Shown: positions 1 through 6,877, counted from the first letter of the stretch. The stretch: 8,549 nt of DNA from an uncultured Clostridia bacterium (GCA_947623765.1 CANQIG010000068.1:1-8549); one strand, 5' to 3'. Notes: generated by a model not told the origin, from the sequence alone. Program-made: numbers and translations.

Positions 1-81
1 CAGCAAATCCGTCCCCCCTTTTACCGTAAATTCTTTCGCCTTGCCCAGTCTCACATCATTGACAAATGTACATTTTTGCAA
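1..81 (-). CDS. Possible N-terminal fragment of an unrecognised protein, cut by the window edge
   Basis: Downstream of hslO, one minus-strand frame stays open from a TTG at 81-79 to the window edge, giving about 27 residues that begin MQKCTFVNDVRL and end KGGTDLL. The other two frames in this direction close quickly, and no ATG is usable. A GTG at 54-52 is an alternative start. The frame is the same as that of hslO, just past its TAA stop. There is no good ribosome binding site close to the TTG; the nearest purine-rich stretch is the AGAGG inside the last hslO codons. I do not recognise the family, and 27 open codons could be chance in this composition. It is listed because the residue mix looks protein-like and the direction matches the operon. 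Confidence 0.25.
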   Translation of the reverse strand, partial: MQKCTFVNDVRLGKAKEFTVKGGTDLL

Positions 82-87
82 AGTTTT

Positions 88-984
88 TTATTTTTGTTTC
101 CTCTCCCGCGCCGTGGCGATCAGCGTTTCCAGCTCCTCCGGCGTGAAATAATACTTGCGTCTGCAATAGGGACAGACCGTCTCAACGCGCCCGTCGGTCA
201 GCGGCAGCGTGCGCAATTCTTCTTCCCCGAGCGTGAGAAGCGCGGCGGCATATTTCTCTTTCCCACAGGTACACGCATACCGGACGGGGATCTCATCCAG
301 CTTTTCGACTTCAAAGCCCTGCAGCGCGGCAAAACACATCTCCTCGACGCGCATCCCCTTCGCCAGCATCGTCGTCACGGAATCCAGATGTGAGAGATTC
401 TCCTCGAGTTTTTCGATCACGGCAGGCTCCGCGCCGGGCAGCGCCTGCACGAGCAGGCCGCCCGCAAGAAGCACCTTTTCCGTCTCCGTGTGTACGAGGA
501 CGCCGAGCGCGAACGCCGTGGGGATCTGCTCGCTGACCGCATAATAATTCGTCAGATCCTCCGCGATCTCGCCGCTCACCAGCGCCACCTGTCCCATATA
601 CGGCTCGCCCGTGCCGTAGCTGCGGATCACGCCCAGCCGTCCGGTCCTGCCCACCGCTGCGCCGACGTCGAGCTTCCCGTCCGACCGGCGGGGCACATCC
701 ACCTCCGGATAATCCACAACGCACCGCGCATTCCCGCGGCTGTCTGCAATGGCGGTCAGCGTCCCGAGCGGGCCGCCGCCGTCGACGCGGAGCGTCAAAG
801 ACGCCTGCTCCTGCTTGAGCAGTGCGCCCATGACCGCCGCGCCCGTGAGCAGCCGGCCGACCGCCGCAGCGGCCGTCGGGCTCAGCCCATGGATCTTCTG
901 CGCCGTATATACGGTATCGCTCGAATCGATGGCCGAAGCCATGAGCGCACCGTCGGAAGTGATAAACCGAACGATCCTGTCCAA
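88..984 (-). CDS. hslO: Hsp33, redox-regulated holdase chaperone
   Basis: Hsp33 is a cytoplasmic chaperone that is inactive while its four cysteines hold zinc. Oxidative stress forms disulfides and unfolds the C-terminal part, which lets it bind unfolding proteins (family knowledge). The 298-residue product has the usual length. It shows the N-terminal core with EPYMGQVALVSGEIAEDL (128-145), the linker with SVTTMLAKGM (202-211), and the zinc module with C238-T-C240 and C271-P-Y-C274, so all four redox cysteines are present. The start is a TTG at 984-982: the expected Hsp33 beginning (MDRIVRFITSDG) starts there, and a GGCGGA-type ribosome binding site lies about 9 bases upstream. The next ATG, at residue 15, would remove conserved sequence. 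The gene begins 24 bases after the methyltransferase stop and is probably in the same transcript. Confidence 0.96.
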   Translation of the reverse strand: MDRIVRFITSDGALMASAIDSSDTVYTAQKIHGLSPTAAAAVGRLLTGAAVMGALLKQEQASLTLRVDGGGPLGTLTAIADSRGNARCVVDYPEVDVPRRSDGKLDVGAAVGRTGRLGVIRSYGTGEPYMGQVALVSGEIAEDLTNYYAVSEQIPTAFALGVLVHTETEKVLLAGGLLVQALPGAEPAVIEKLEENLSHLDSVTTMLAKGMRVEEMCFAALQGFEVEKLDEIPVRYACTCGKEKYAAALLTLGEEELRTLPLTDGRVETVCPYCRRKYYFTPEELETLIATARERKQK

Positions 985-1008
985 ATTGATTTCCGCCTTT
1001 CCGCGCGT

Positions 1009-1779
1009 TTACCCCGTGAAAACCGCGTTCTGAGAATTCGTGATATGCGCCGCGACGACCCACCGGGCCTCCTGCGGCGCGGGAGGATCAAAAGTCAGAT
1101 CCCCGAAAAACTCCACACGGTCAAAACCCGCCGCCAAAAGCATCTCCGTCAGCGTCTCCCGGTCATAAGCGCGCTCGGTAAAGCGCTCTGTGCTGCGGGC
1201 ATACATCCTGTCCTCTTTTTCAAAGAAATCCAATGTCATGGAGACGGACTGCTCCGTCGCCGTATACCGGTTCTGCCACACGCAGTAGACCTCCGGCAGA
1301 TCGTACACGAACGTATTGTTGCGGAGGATCTGCGCGTGCTTGTGCGGCGTATTGACGTCAAACACGAACCAGCCGTCGTCGTTCAGGAAGAACGCAACGC
1401 GCCGAAACGCCGCCTGCACGGTCTCCCGGTCCGGCAGATGGTTGATGCTGTCCAGCACGCAGAACACGGTATCCACGGTGCCGAAAAGATCGAGCGACTG
1501 CATCTTCTGGCAGAGAAAAAGGATCTCCCGGTCCTCCTCTGCGGCTTTGTCCTTCGCCTCCGTGAGCATTTCCGGCGACGCGTCCACGCCGTACACGTCG
1601 ATGCCCCTCCGCGCGAGCTCCAATGTCAGGCTGCCGGTCCCGCAGGCGAGATCCAGCGTCAGCCCGGCGGGGTGGTGAAACCTCTCCAGCAGAGCCAGCA
1701 AATACTCCGCCCGCGCGCCGTAATCGACGTTCCCGGTCAGCGCGTCGTAATAGCGGGCAAAAACGTCATAACTCGGCAT
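1009..1779 (-). CDS. Class I SAM-dependent methyltransferase (YqeM-like)
   Basis: The predicted 256-residue soluble enzyme has a Rossmann-type SAM-binding fold. Motif I is TLDLACGTGS (41-50), the acidic residue ending strand beta2 that should bind the ribose hydroxyls is D66 in VYGVDASPEM, and the post-motif VFCVLDSINHL (105-115) matches the DS(L/I)N(Y/H)L signature of YqeM-like methyltransferases. The substrate cannot be read from the sequence. The ATG at 1779-1777 is chosen because the protein then begins MPSYDVFARYYD, as in related enzymes. Purine-rich AGGAGG and AGAAGG lie 12 and 3 bases upstream. A longer frame back to 1833 would add an unlikely arginine-rich leader. The start lies inside the regulator gene (14-base overlap), which suggests translational coupling. 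Unlike the YqeM of Bacillus, it does not sit beside rsfS or yqeK here. Confidence 0.88.
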   Translation of the reverse strand: MPSYDVFARYYDALTGNVDYGARAEYLLALLERFHHPAGLTLDLACGTGSLTLELARRGIDVYGVDASPEMLTEAKDKAAEEDREILFLCQKMQSLDLFGTVDTVFCVLDSINHLPDRETVQAAFRRVAFFLNDDGWFVFDVNTPHKHAQILRNNTFVYDLPEVYCVWQNRYTATEQSVSMTLDFFEKEDRMYARSTERFTERAYDRETLTEMLLAAGFDRVEFFGDLTFDPPAPQEARWVVAAHITNSQNAVFTG

Positions 1780-2089
1780 CCGCCTTCTTCTCCTCCTGCT
1801 CCGCTGCTTCCTGCCGTTCAAATACCAGCGCATAGCCGTCGCTGCCGTAGAGGAGCGAGCGGTTCACGCGGCTGATCGTCGCGGTGGACGCGCCGGTCTC
1901 CGCAACGATCTCGTTGTACAGGCGGTGCGCATGAAGCATCTTCGCCACGGCGAACCGCTGCATCATGGCCTTGAGCTCCGGCACAGTGCAGAGATCCTCG
2001 AAGAACCGGTAGCACTCCTCCCGGGTCTCAAGGGACAGTACGGCGTCAAACAGTGCGTCTGCATTGCTGTCATGTAATTTCGCGATCAT
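1766..2089 (-). CDS. YerC/YecD family TrpR-like transcriptional regulator
   Basis: This 107-residue protein resembles the TrpR-related YerC family of Gram-positive bacteria. It has an N-terminal helical part with ECYRFFEDLCTVPELKAM (25-42) and a helix-turn-helix at about 58-80 containing ETGASTATISRVNRSL, the family's hallmark. By analogy with TrpR it should bind DNA as a dimer; no ligand or target is established for the family as far as I know. The tail is rich in E, K and A and probably disordered. An upstream in-frame ATG at 2125 would add 12 residues. It is rejected because the promoter at 2130-2158 predicts a transcript beginning near 2123. The ATG at 2089 has a GGAAAGAAG ribosome binding site about 8-10 bases upstream. 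It is the first gene of the regulator-methyltransferase-hslO unit, so autoregulation is possible but unproven. Confidence 0.9.
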   Translation of the reverse strand: MIAKLHDSNADALFDAVLSLETREECYRFFEDLCTVPELKAMMQRFAVAKMLHAHRLYNEIVAETGASTATISRVNRSLLYGSDGYALVFERQEAAEQEEKKADAEL

Positions 2090-2129
2090 GCTATACACTT
2101 CTTTCCGTGGAACTCTGGAACACATTCAC

Positions 2130-2158
2130 ATTTTATCACAAAAAAGCGTAAAAGTAAA
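2130..2158 (-). promoter_or_regulatory. Sigma-A type promoter for the regulator-methyltransferase-hslO unit
   Basis: On the minus strand the -35 box is TTTACT (2158-2153) and the -10 box is TAAAAT (2135-2130), separated by exactly 17 bases. A TG dinucleotide one base before the -10 gives an extended -10 element. The flanks are AT-rich, in contrast to the surrounding genes. The predicted start of transcription is near 2123, leaving a leader of about 34 bases before the ATG at 2089. Confidence 0.72.
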
Positions 2159-2164
2159 GTCCTC

Positions 2165-2190
2165 CCTACTTTTCTTGAAAGAAAAGTAGG
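2165..2190. repeat. 26-base inverted repeat just upstream of the promoter
   Basis: Arms 2165-2175 and 2180-2190 are perfectly complementary (CCTACTTTTCT against AGAAAAGTAGG) around a TGAA loop. The repeat ends 6 bases upstream of the -35 box of the regulator's promoter. It has no U-tract on its minus-strand side, so it is a poor terminator for leftward transcription. It could be an operator for a dimeric regulator such as the YerC-like protein next door, or one copy of a dispersed intergenic repeat. The sequence alone does not decide. Confidence 0.55.
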
Positions 2191-2206
2191 CAAAAGAACT
2201 TTTTAA

Positions 2207-2237
2207 TTCGCGTTCGTCGTTCGCTTCGCTCACTTCG
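2207..2237. repeat. Short TTCG-rich intergenic tract
   Basis: Five copies of TTCG occur at 2207, 2213, 2220, 2225 and 2234, with irregular spacing of 5 to 9 bases. The tract has no open reading frame continuity with either neighbour. It lies next to the inverted repeat at 2165-2190, and together they may form one dispersed intergenic element. The spacing is too irregular for a true tandem repeat. Confidence 0.35.
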
Positions 2238-2249
2238 CCGGTACGATTG

Positions 2250-2273
2250 AAAAGCCTTCTCCCGCGTCGGGAG
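2250..2273 (-). terminator. Weak terminator-like hairpin downstream of lysA
   Basis: A 6-base GC-rich stem (2259-2264 with 2268-2273, CTCCCG/CGGGAG) closes a 3-base loop. On the minus strand it is followed after 5 bases by a run of four T (2253-2250). It lies about 105 bases beyond the lysA stop and before the next promoter, which fits a terminator. The T-run is short and separated from the stem, so its efficiency is doubtful. Confidence 0.4.
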
Positions 2274-2378
2274 CAGACCTAACATTTTTCCCGCCGACAC
2301 TTCCCGGAAGACAAACACACAAAAGAAAATATAATACGCGTTCAGGCAAGCCGTTTCATTCTCACAAAACGTGCAGCG

Positions 2379-3686
2379 TCAGACGTCCAGCCGCAGCAGG
2401 TCCTCGTACGTCTCCCGCCGGATGATGACGCGCGGCCGCCCGTTTTTCACCATGACGCAGGCGGGACGCAGATTGCGGTTGTAATTCGAGGCCATCGAAT
2501 AGTTGTACGCGCCGGTGGAGAGCACAGCGAGAACATCCCCCACCTCGGGCTTCTGCATCGGCGTGTGCTCCTGGATCAGGTCCCCGCTCTCGCAGCATTT
2601 GCCCGCCACGGTCGCGACAAAATCCGCCGGCTGGTCCGCCCGGTTCGCAATCAGGCACGTATAGTCCGATTGGTACAGCGCGTACCGGGGATTCTCGAAC
2701 ATTCCGCCGTCGATCGCAACGTATGTACGCACGCCGGGGATCGTCTTGATGTCGCCCACGGTATAGAGCGTCACCCCTGCCTCCGCAACGACGGAACGCC
2801 CCGGCTCGATGAAGATTTTCGGGATCTCAAGACCCAGCTCCCTGCAGGTCTGGTGGACCGCCTTGGAAACGTCGTCCATATACGATTCATACGGCAGCGC
2901 GGCATCGTCTTCCTTATACCGAACGCCAAACCCGCCGCCGAGGTTCAAGTGCGTCATCGTTTTGCCGAGCTCCGAACGGATCTGCGCGAAAAGCCCGAGC
3001 ATGACCTTCGCCGCGAGGACGAACGGCTCGTGGTCGAAGACCTGGGAGCCGATGTGGCAGTGCAGCCCGACCAGCTCCAGATGCGTGGACGCCACGGCCT
3101 CCCGGGCGGCCTCCATCGCCTCTCCGGTCTCGAGGGCAAATCCGAACTTGGAGTCGATCTGGCCCGTACGGATAAACGCATGGGTGTGCGCGTCGATCCC
3201 CGGCTTGATGCGCAGCGAGATCTTCGGGACGATCCCCCGTTCCGCCGCGAGTCTGTCCAGCCGGTGTAGCTCGGTGATATTGTCCACGACGATGTCCCCG
3301 ACGCCGCGGTCGAGCGCGAGGATCAGCTCCGTCTCGCTCTTGTTGTTGCCCTGAAAGTGCAGCTTCTTCGGGTCGACGCCCGCCGCAAGCGCGGTCGCGA
3401 TCTCACCGCCCGAAACGACCTCCACGTCCAGTCCTTCTTCGGTGACGACACGAAGGATCTCCTTGCAGCAAAACGCCTTGCTCGCGTAGATCGGCGTTCC
3501 GAAGCCGTCGTAATCCGAAACGAATGAGGACTTATACCGGCGGCAGGTGTCCCGCACCTTGTCCTCGCTGAGCACATAGAGCGGCGTGCCGTATTCCTGC
3601 GCGAGCAAAACGGCATCAGCCCCGCTGATCGTCAAATGCCCGACCTGATCGACGCCGAGGCAGTCCGAAACCTTTCTGTAATCCAT
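2379..3686 (-). CDS. lysA: Diaminopimelate decarboxylase
   Basis: LysA removes CO2 from meso-diaminopimelate to give L-lysine, the last step of the diaminopimelate pathway; it is a cytoplasmic, PLP-dependent, fold-III enzyme that usually acts as a dimer. The 435-residue product has the PLP lysine K70 in YASKAF, HIGSQ (211-215), the phosphate-binding GGGFG (250-254), EPGRS (294-298), the partner-subunit cysteine motif CESGD (365-369) and GAYNYSMASNYN (392-403). Length is typical. Three in-frame ATGs compete: 3737, 3707 and 3686. I chose 3686 because the protein then begins just before the family's usual first block (VGHLTISGADAVLLAQEYGTPLYV region, 15-38) and an AAAGGG site sits about 7 bases upstream. 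The gene follows engB by 72 bases with no visible promoter and no lysine riboswitch, so it may depend on the lon-engB transcript. Confidence 0.95.
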   Translation of the reverse strand: MDYRKVSDCLGVDQVGHLTISGADAVLLAQEYGTPLYVLSEDKVRDTCRRYKSSFVSDYDGFGTPIYASKAFCCKEILRVVTEEGLDVEVVSGGEIATALAAGVDPKKLHFQGNNKSETELILALDRGVGDIVVDNITELHRLDRLAAERGIVPKISLRIKPGIDAHTHAFIRTGQIDSKFGFALETGEAMEAAREAVASTHLELVGLHCHIGSQVFDHEPFVLAAKVMLGLFAQIRSELGKTMTHLNLGGGFGVRYKEDDAALPYESYMDDVSKAVHQTCRELGLEIPKIFIEPGRSVVAEAGVTLYTVGDIKTIPGVRTYVAIDGGMFENPRYALYQSDYTCLIANRADQPADFVATVAGKCCESGDLIQEHTPMQKPEVGDVLAVLSTGAYNYSMASNYNRNLRPACVMVKNGRPRVIIRRETYEDLLRLDV

Positions 3687-3710
3687 TTTGATCCCTTTCT
3701 CTCCCATTTT

Positions 3711-3729
3711 CTCCGCCGTTCCCGCGGAG
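3711..3729 (-). other. Stem-loop between engB and lysA
   Basis: A perfect 6-base stem (CTCCGC 3711-3716 with GCGGAG 3724-3729) encloses a 7-base loop in the 72-base gap before the lysA ATG at 3686. No U-run follows it, so it is not an intrinsic terminator. It may stabilise the processed messenger or modulate lysA translation. If lysA really begins at 3737, the stem lies inside the coding region and means little. Confidence 0.3.
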
Positions 3730-3758
3730 CCCTTCATTTCTTTCCAGGTCCTGCCGTG

Positions 3759-4368
3759 TCAGTCCGCCGGATTGTCCAGCTGCGAAGCAGCAAGCACCGC
3801 CGATTCGATCTTCTCCTTGAGCTCGTCGAGCCCCAGCCCGTTCGCCGACGAGAACGGCAGGAAAGAGATCCCGCGCGGGCCGAAGAAGTCCGCATACGCC
3901 TTTTCCTGCCCGAGAAACTGCGTTTTCTTCAGTTTATCCGCCTTGGTGCAGACCACAAGGAATGGCAACCCCTTTTGCTCCAGATAGTCGATCATATCGA
4001 GATCGTCCTGCGATCGGCGCATGGCGCAGATCGCAGAGCTGGACCACCAGCGCGATCCGCCTCTCGCTTTCAAAAAAGCCGTTCATCAGCCTTGCCCAGC
4101 GCTGCTTTTCGCTTTGGGAGACCTTCGCGTAGCCGTACCCCGGAAGGTCGACCAACCGCATTTCCGGGAGCCGGAAAAAGTTCACCGTTGCGGTTTTGCC
4201 GGGTGTCGCGCTCACGCGCGCGATGGCTTTCCGGTTCACCAGCTTATTGATGAGCGAGGACTTCCCGACATTCGATCTTCCCGAAAACACGATCTCCGGG
4301 AGCGTGGCCTTCGGGAGCTGGTCCGCCCGGCCCGCCGAAAACTCGAACGCAACGGCCTGAAAGTTCAT
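3759..4368 (-). pseudogene. engB: Ribosome-biogenesis GTPase EngB/YsxC, interrupted by a one-base frameshift
   Basis: EngB (YsxC, YihA) is a cytoplasmic GTPase needed for late assembly of the 50S ribosomal subunit, and is essential in most bacteria tested. The first part, from the ATG at 4368, carries G1 GRSNVGKS (30-37), the switch region with ATPGKTATVNFF (54-65) and G3 DLPGYGYAKVS (74-84), and stays correct to DLRHAP (113-118). It then runs out of frame to a stop at 3934, giving a 144-residue product. The correct continuation, SQDDLDMIDYLEQKG, resumes one frame over at 4013 and carries G4 TKAD and G5 SSAN before the stop at 3759. Removing one base from 4014-4017 restores 202 residues, the normal length. 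The start overlaps the lon stop (ATGA) with an AGGAG site upstream. Conservation on both sides suggests a sequencing error or very recent mutation. Confidence 0.9.
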
Positions 4369-6791
4369 ATCCCGCTCCTGTGCTGCCGCAGTGTCCGCGC
4401 GCCGTGCGCTTGCTCCCGGAGCAGCGGCGCGGCAGGCTCGCGCAGAGACGGTTCCAGCGCGGGGATCGCCCGGGGCAGCACCTCGTCGATCTTCCGGACC
4501 GGCAGGAAGCAGACGTTCTTCTTGACCGATTCATCCACTTCCGCGAGGTCTGGCACGTTCTCCTCGGGGATCAGGACCTCCCGGATGCCGTTGCGGTACG
4601 CGGCCATCGCCTTTTCGCGAAGGCCGCCGATGGGCAGCACGCGCCCCTGCAGCGTGATCTCCCCGGTCATCGCGAGGTCGTGCCGGATCGGCGCGTTCAG
4701 AAGCGCCGACGTGACCGCCGTCGCCATCGCGATGCCTGCCGACGGGCCGTCCTTCGGGACAGCCCCCTCCGGCGCATGGATGTGGATGTCTTTTTTCGTG
4801 TAGAAATCGCTCGGAATCCCCAGTTTTTCCGCGCGGGAGCGGATGCACGTGATCGCCGCGCTCGCGGATTCCTTCATCACGTCGCCAAGGGAACCGGTCA
4901 GCTGGATCTTGCCGGTCCCGTCCATCACGGCCACCTCGATGGGAAGCATCTCCCCGCCGACGCTGGTCCACGCGAGCCCATTCACAAGACCAACTTCGTC
5001 CCGGGTGTTCCGGCTTTCCTTGGAATATTTCTTCGGCCCGAGAAGCTCTTCCAGATCGCTTTCCCGAACGGTCATCGGCTGGAACTCGTCTCCGTCCCGG
5101 ACGATGCGGCGCGCCGCCTTGCGGCAGATGCTTCCGACCGTGCGCTCCAGCGTGCGGACGCCGGCCTCCCTCGTGTAGTTGTCGATCACGGCGTGCAAAG
5201 CGCCAGGCGTGAAGCGGAGCTGCGACGCGGCGACGCCGTTCTTTTTGAGCTGCTTTGGGATCAGGTACTTCGACGCGATCTTATACTTTTCCTCGTGCGT
5301 ATAGCTCCCGAGCGTGATGATGTCCATGCGGTCATAGAGCGGGCCGGGGATCTGCGACGCGTCGTTCGCCGTCGTGATAAACAGCACGCGGCTCAGATCG
5401 AACGGCATATCGATATAGTGGTCCTGAAACGCGCTGTTCTGCTCCGGATCAAGGACCTCCAGCAGCGAAGCGGAAGGATCTCCCTTAAAGCTCTGTCCGA
5501 GCTTGTCGATCTCGTCGAGCAGGATCAGCGGATTGTTCGTCCCCGCCTGCTTCACCGCGGCCATGATGCGGCCCGGCATAGAGCCGACGTACGTCCGCCG
5601 GTGTCCCATGATGTCCGCCTCGTCGCGGATGCCGCCCAGAGAGACGCGCACGTACTTGCGCCCAGTCGCCTCCGCGACGGACCGCGCGATCGAGGTCTTT
5701 CCGACGCCCGGCGGCCCCACGAGGCAGATGATCTGCCCGGAGGCGCTGTCCGAGAGCTTCCGCACGGCGAGCGTCTCGAGAAAGCGCTCCTTGACCTTTT
5801 CCAAACCGAAATGGTCGCGGTCGAGGATCCGCTCGGCGCGCTTCAGGTCAAGCCTTTCCGCAGACGCTTTCCCCCACGGCAGCTCCAGACACGTCTCGAT
5901 GTAGACGCGCATCACGGAGCCCTCATGAGAACCGTACGGCATTTTCGCGAAACGGTCGCACTCCTTGAGGAGCTTTTCCCGCGCGCCGTCCGGCATCTTG
6001 GTGTCGTTGATCCTCGCACGCAGTTCATCCGCCTCTTCCAGCGGATCGTCGTTCTCTCCGAGCTCGTTCGCGATCGCACGCATCTGCTCACGGAGCATAT
6101 AATTTCTCTGGTTCTCGTCCATCTGCTCCTGCGCCTTCTGCGAGATCTCATGCTCGAGCGTCATGACCTGGATCTCGTCGTTCAGGATCTCATTGAGGCG
6201 CATGATGCGGCGCACCGGGTGCAGCTCGTCGAGGATGCACTGCTTCTGCTCGTAATCCAGCGAGATGTTCGCCGCGATGAAATCCGCGAGCTTGCCGCAG
6301 TCTTTTTGCTGCATAACACCCAGCAGAATATCGGACGGGACCTGCCGGAACCAGCGAATATACTCCTCAAAACGCTCCTGTGCAATGCGCGCAAGGGCCT
6401 CGGTCTTGTAGCTCTGGCGGAAAGCCGTCTCGTGGCAGGGCACGATCCGCCCCGAAAGATACGGCTCTTCCGTCATCACCTCGGAGATCTCCGCGCGGCA
6501 AATGCCCTCGACATGGAGCTTGATCCCCTCCTCCGAGGTGTGGACGACCTGCCGGATCTTCGCGATCACGCCGACCTTATAGAGATTCTCGGCAGTCGGC
6601 TCCCCTTCCGCGAGATCCACCTGCGCCACTGCAAAGACCAGCCGGTCGCCGTCCAGAGCGTCCTTGACCGCAAGGATGGACTTCTTCCGACCGATATCGA
6701 ACTGTAAGATCATGCCGGGGAAAATCACAAGGCCGCGCAGTGCGAGCACCGGCAGCATACGTGCCTCCGCGTTTTCCGCAGTTTTGCTCAT
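4365..6791 (-). CDS. lon: ATP-dependent serine protease Lon (LonA type)
   Basis: Lon is a cytoplasmic hexameric AAA+ protease that degrades misfolded proteins and some short-lived regulators. The 808-residue product is full length. It has the N-terminal substrate-binding domain starting at LPVLALRGLVIFPGM (13-27), a coiled helical middle part (about 200-300), Walker A GPPGVGKT (359-366), Walker B LLDEIDK (424-430), a sensor asparagine in TTAND (N476), and the protease domain with catalytic S684 in PKDGPSAGIAMA and K727 in GGLREKAMAA. This is the Ser-Lys dyad of LonA; there is no membrane segment, which excludes LonB. The C-terminus has about 30 extra arginine-rich residues after VLPRAI. The ATG at 6791 has a strong GGAGG site (6799-6803). 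The stop overlaps the engB start by 4 bases. A terminator-like hairpin directly precedes the ribosome binding site. Confidence 0.98.
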   Translation of the reverse strand: MSKTAENAEARMLPVLALRGLVIFPGMILQFDIGRKKSILAVKDALDGDRLVFAVAQVDLAEGEPTAENLYKVGVIAKIRQVVHTSEEGIKLHVEGICRAEISEVMTEEPYLSGRIVPCHETAFRQSYKTEALARIAQERFEEYIRWFRQVPSDILLGVMQQKDCGKLADFIAANISLDYEQKQCILDELHPVRRIMRLNEILNDEIQVMTLEHEISQKAQEQMDENQRNYMLREQMRAIANELGENDDPLEEADELRARINDTKMPDGAREKLLKECDRFAKMPYGSHEGSVMRVYIETCLELPWGKASAERLDLKRAERILDRDHFGLEKVKERFLETLAVRKLSDSASGQIICLVGPPGVGKTSIARSVAEATGRKYVRVSLGGIRDEADIMGHRRTYVGSMPGRIMAAVKQAGTNNPLILLDEIDKLGQSFKGDPSASLLEVLDPEQNSAFQDHYIDMPFDLSRVLFITTANDASQIPGPLYDRMDIITLGSYTHEEKYKIASKYLIPKQLKKNGVAASQLRFTPGALHAVIDNYTREAGVRTLERTVGSICRKAARRIVRDGDEFQPMTVRESDLEELLGPKKYSKESRNTRDEVGLVNGLAWTSVGGEMLPIEVAVMDGTGKIQLTGSLGDVMKESASAAITCIRSRAEKLGIPSDFYTKKDIHIHAPEGAVPKDGPSAGIAMATAVTSALLNAPIRHDLAMTGEITLQGRVLPIGGLREKAMAAYRNGIREVLIPEENVPDLAEVDESVKKNVCFLPVRKIDEVLPRAIPALEPSLREPAAPLLREQAHGARTLRQHRSGI

Positions 6792-6807
6792 ATTCGATCC
6801 TCCAAAG

Positions 6808-6855
6808 AAAAAATAGGGAAAGGCTGCGCAGCGAAAAAAGGCTGCACAGCCCTAT
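6808..6855 (-). terminator. Terminator-like hairpin abutting the lon ribosome binding site
   Basis: On the minus strand, ATAGGG (6855-6850) pairs with CCCTAT (6818-6813), and inside it CTGTGCAGC (6849-6841) pairs with GCTGCGCAG (6832-6824) with one G-U pair; five bases (6823-6819) bulge out. A run of six T (6813-6808) follows, the pattern of an intrinsic terminator. A smaller alternative hairpin, GGCT-GTGC-AGCC (6851-6840), is followed by its own six T (6839-6834) and cannot coexist with the large one. The lon GGAGG site begins only 4 bases past the T-run. The element may terminate part of the clpPX transcript and set the level of lon read-through. Confidence 0.6.
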
Positions 6856-6877
6856 AAAACCGACTTTCTCGGCTTTT
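6856..6877 (-). terminator. Hairpin with T-run just after clpX
   Basis: CCGA (6872-6869) pairs with TCGG (6863-6860) around a 5-base loop. Flanking AAAA (6877-6874) can pair with TTTT (6859-6856) if one G is bulged. It lies about 20 bases beyond the clpX stop. The GC stem is only 4 bases and the T-run is 4, so alone it is weak. It may work together with the next hairpin at 6808-6855. Confidence 0.4.

Noticed and set aside
64..75. A perfect 12-base palindrome, AAATGTACATTT, just downstream of hslO
   Set aside because: It is short and AT-rich, with no GC stem, no T-run and no promoter nearby. It could be chance, so it is not called an operator or terminator.
1780..1833. A longer methyltransferase starting at 1833
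   Set aside because: The extra 18 residues are a run rich in arginine that comes from reading the purine-rich ribosome binding site, and the family start fits 1779.
490..1875. A 461-codon open frame on the plus strand across hslO, the methyltransferase and part of the regulator
   Set aside because: It crosses three well-supported genes on the other strand and has shadow-type composition with no family motif.
2090..2125. An upstream ATG at 2125 as the start of the YerC-like regulator
   Set aside because: The predicted transcription start is near 2123, so this ATG would not be on the transcript. The added 12 residues are not typical of the family, and the ATG at 2089 has a better ribosome binding site.
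2330..2335. A perfect TATAAT on the plus strand downstream of lysA
   Set aside because: There is no -35 box at suitable spacing (2307-2312 reads GAAGAC), and it would only transcribe antisense to lysA. The surrounding AT-rich stretch explains it.
4380..6707. A 775-codon open frame on the plus strand, opposite lon
   Set aside because: It is an exact antisense shadow of lon, rich in Arg, Asp and Leu from GC-biased codons. It has no recognisable domain, and lon on the other strand is unambiguous.
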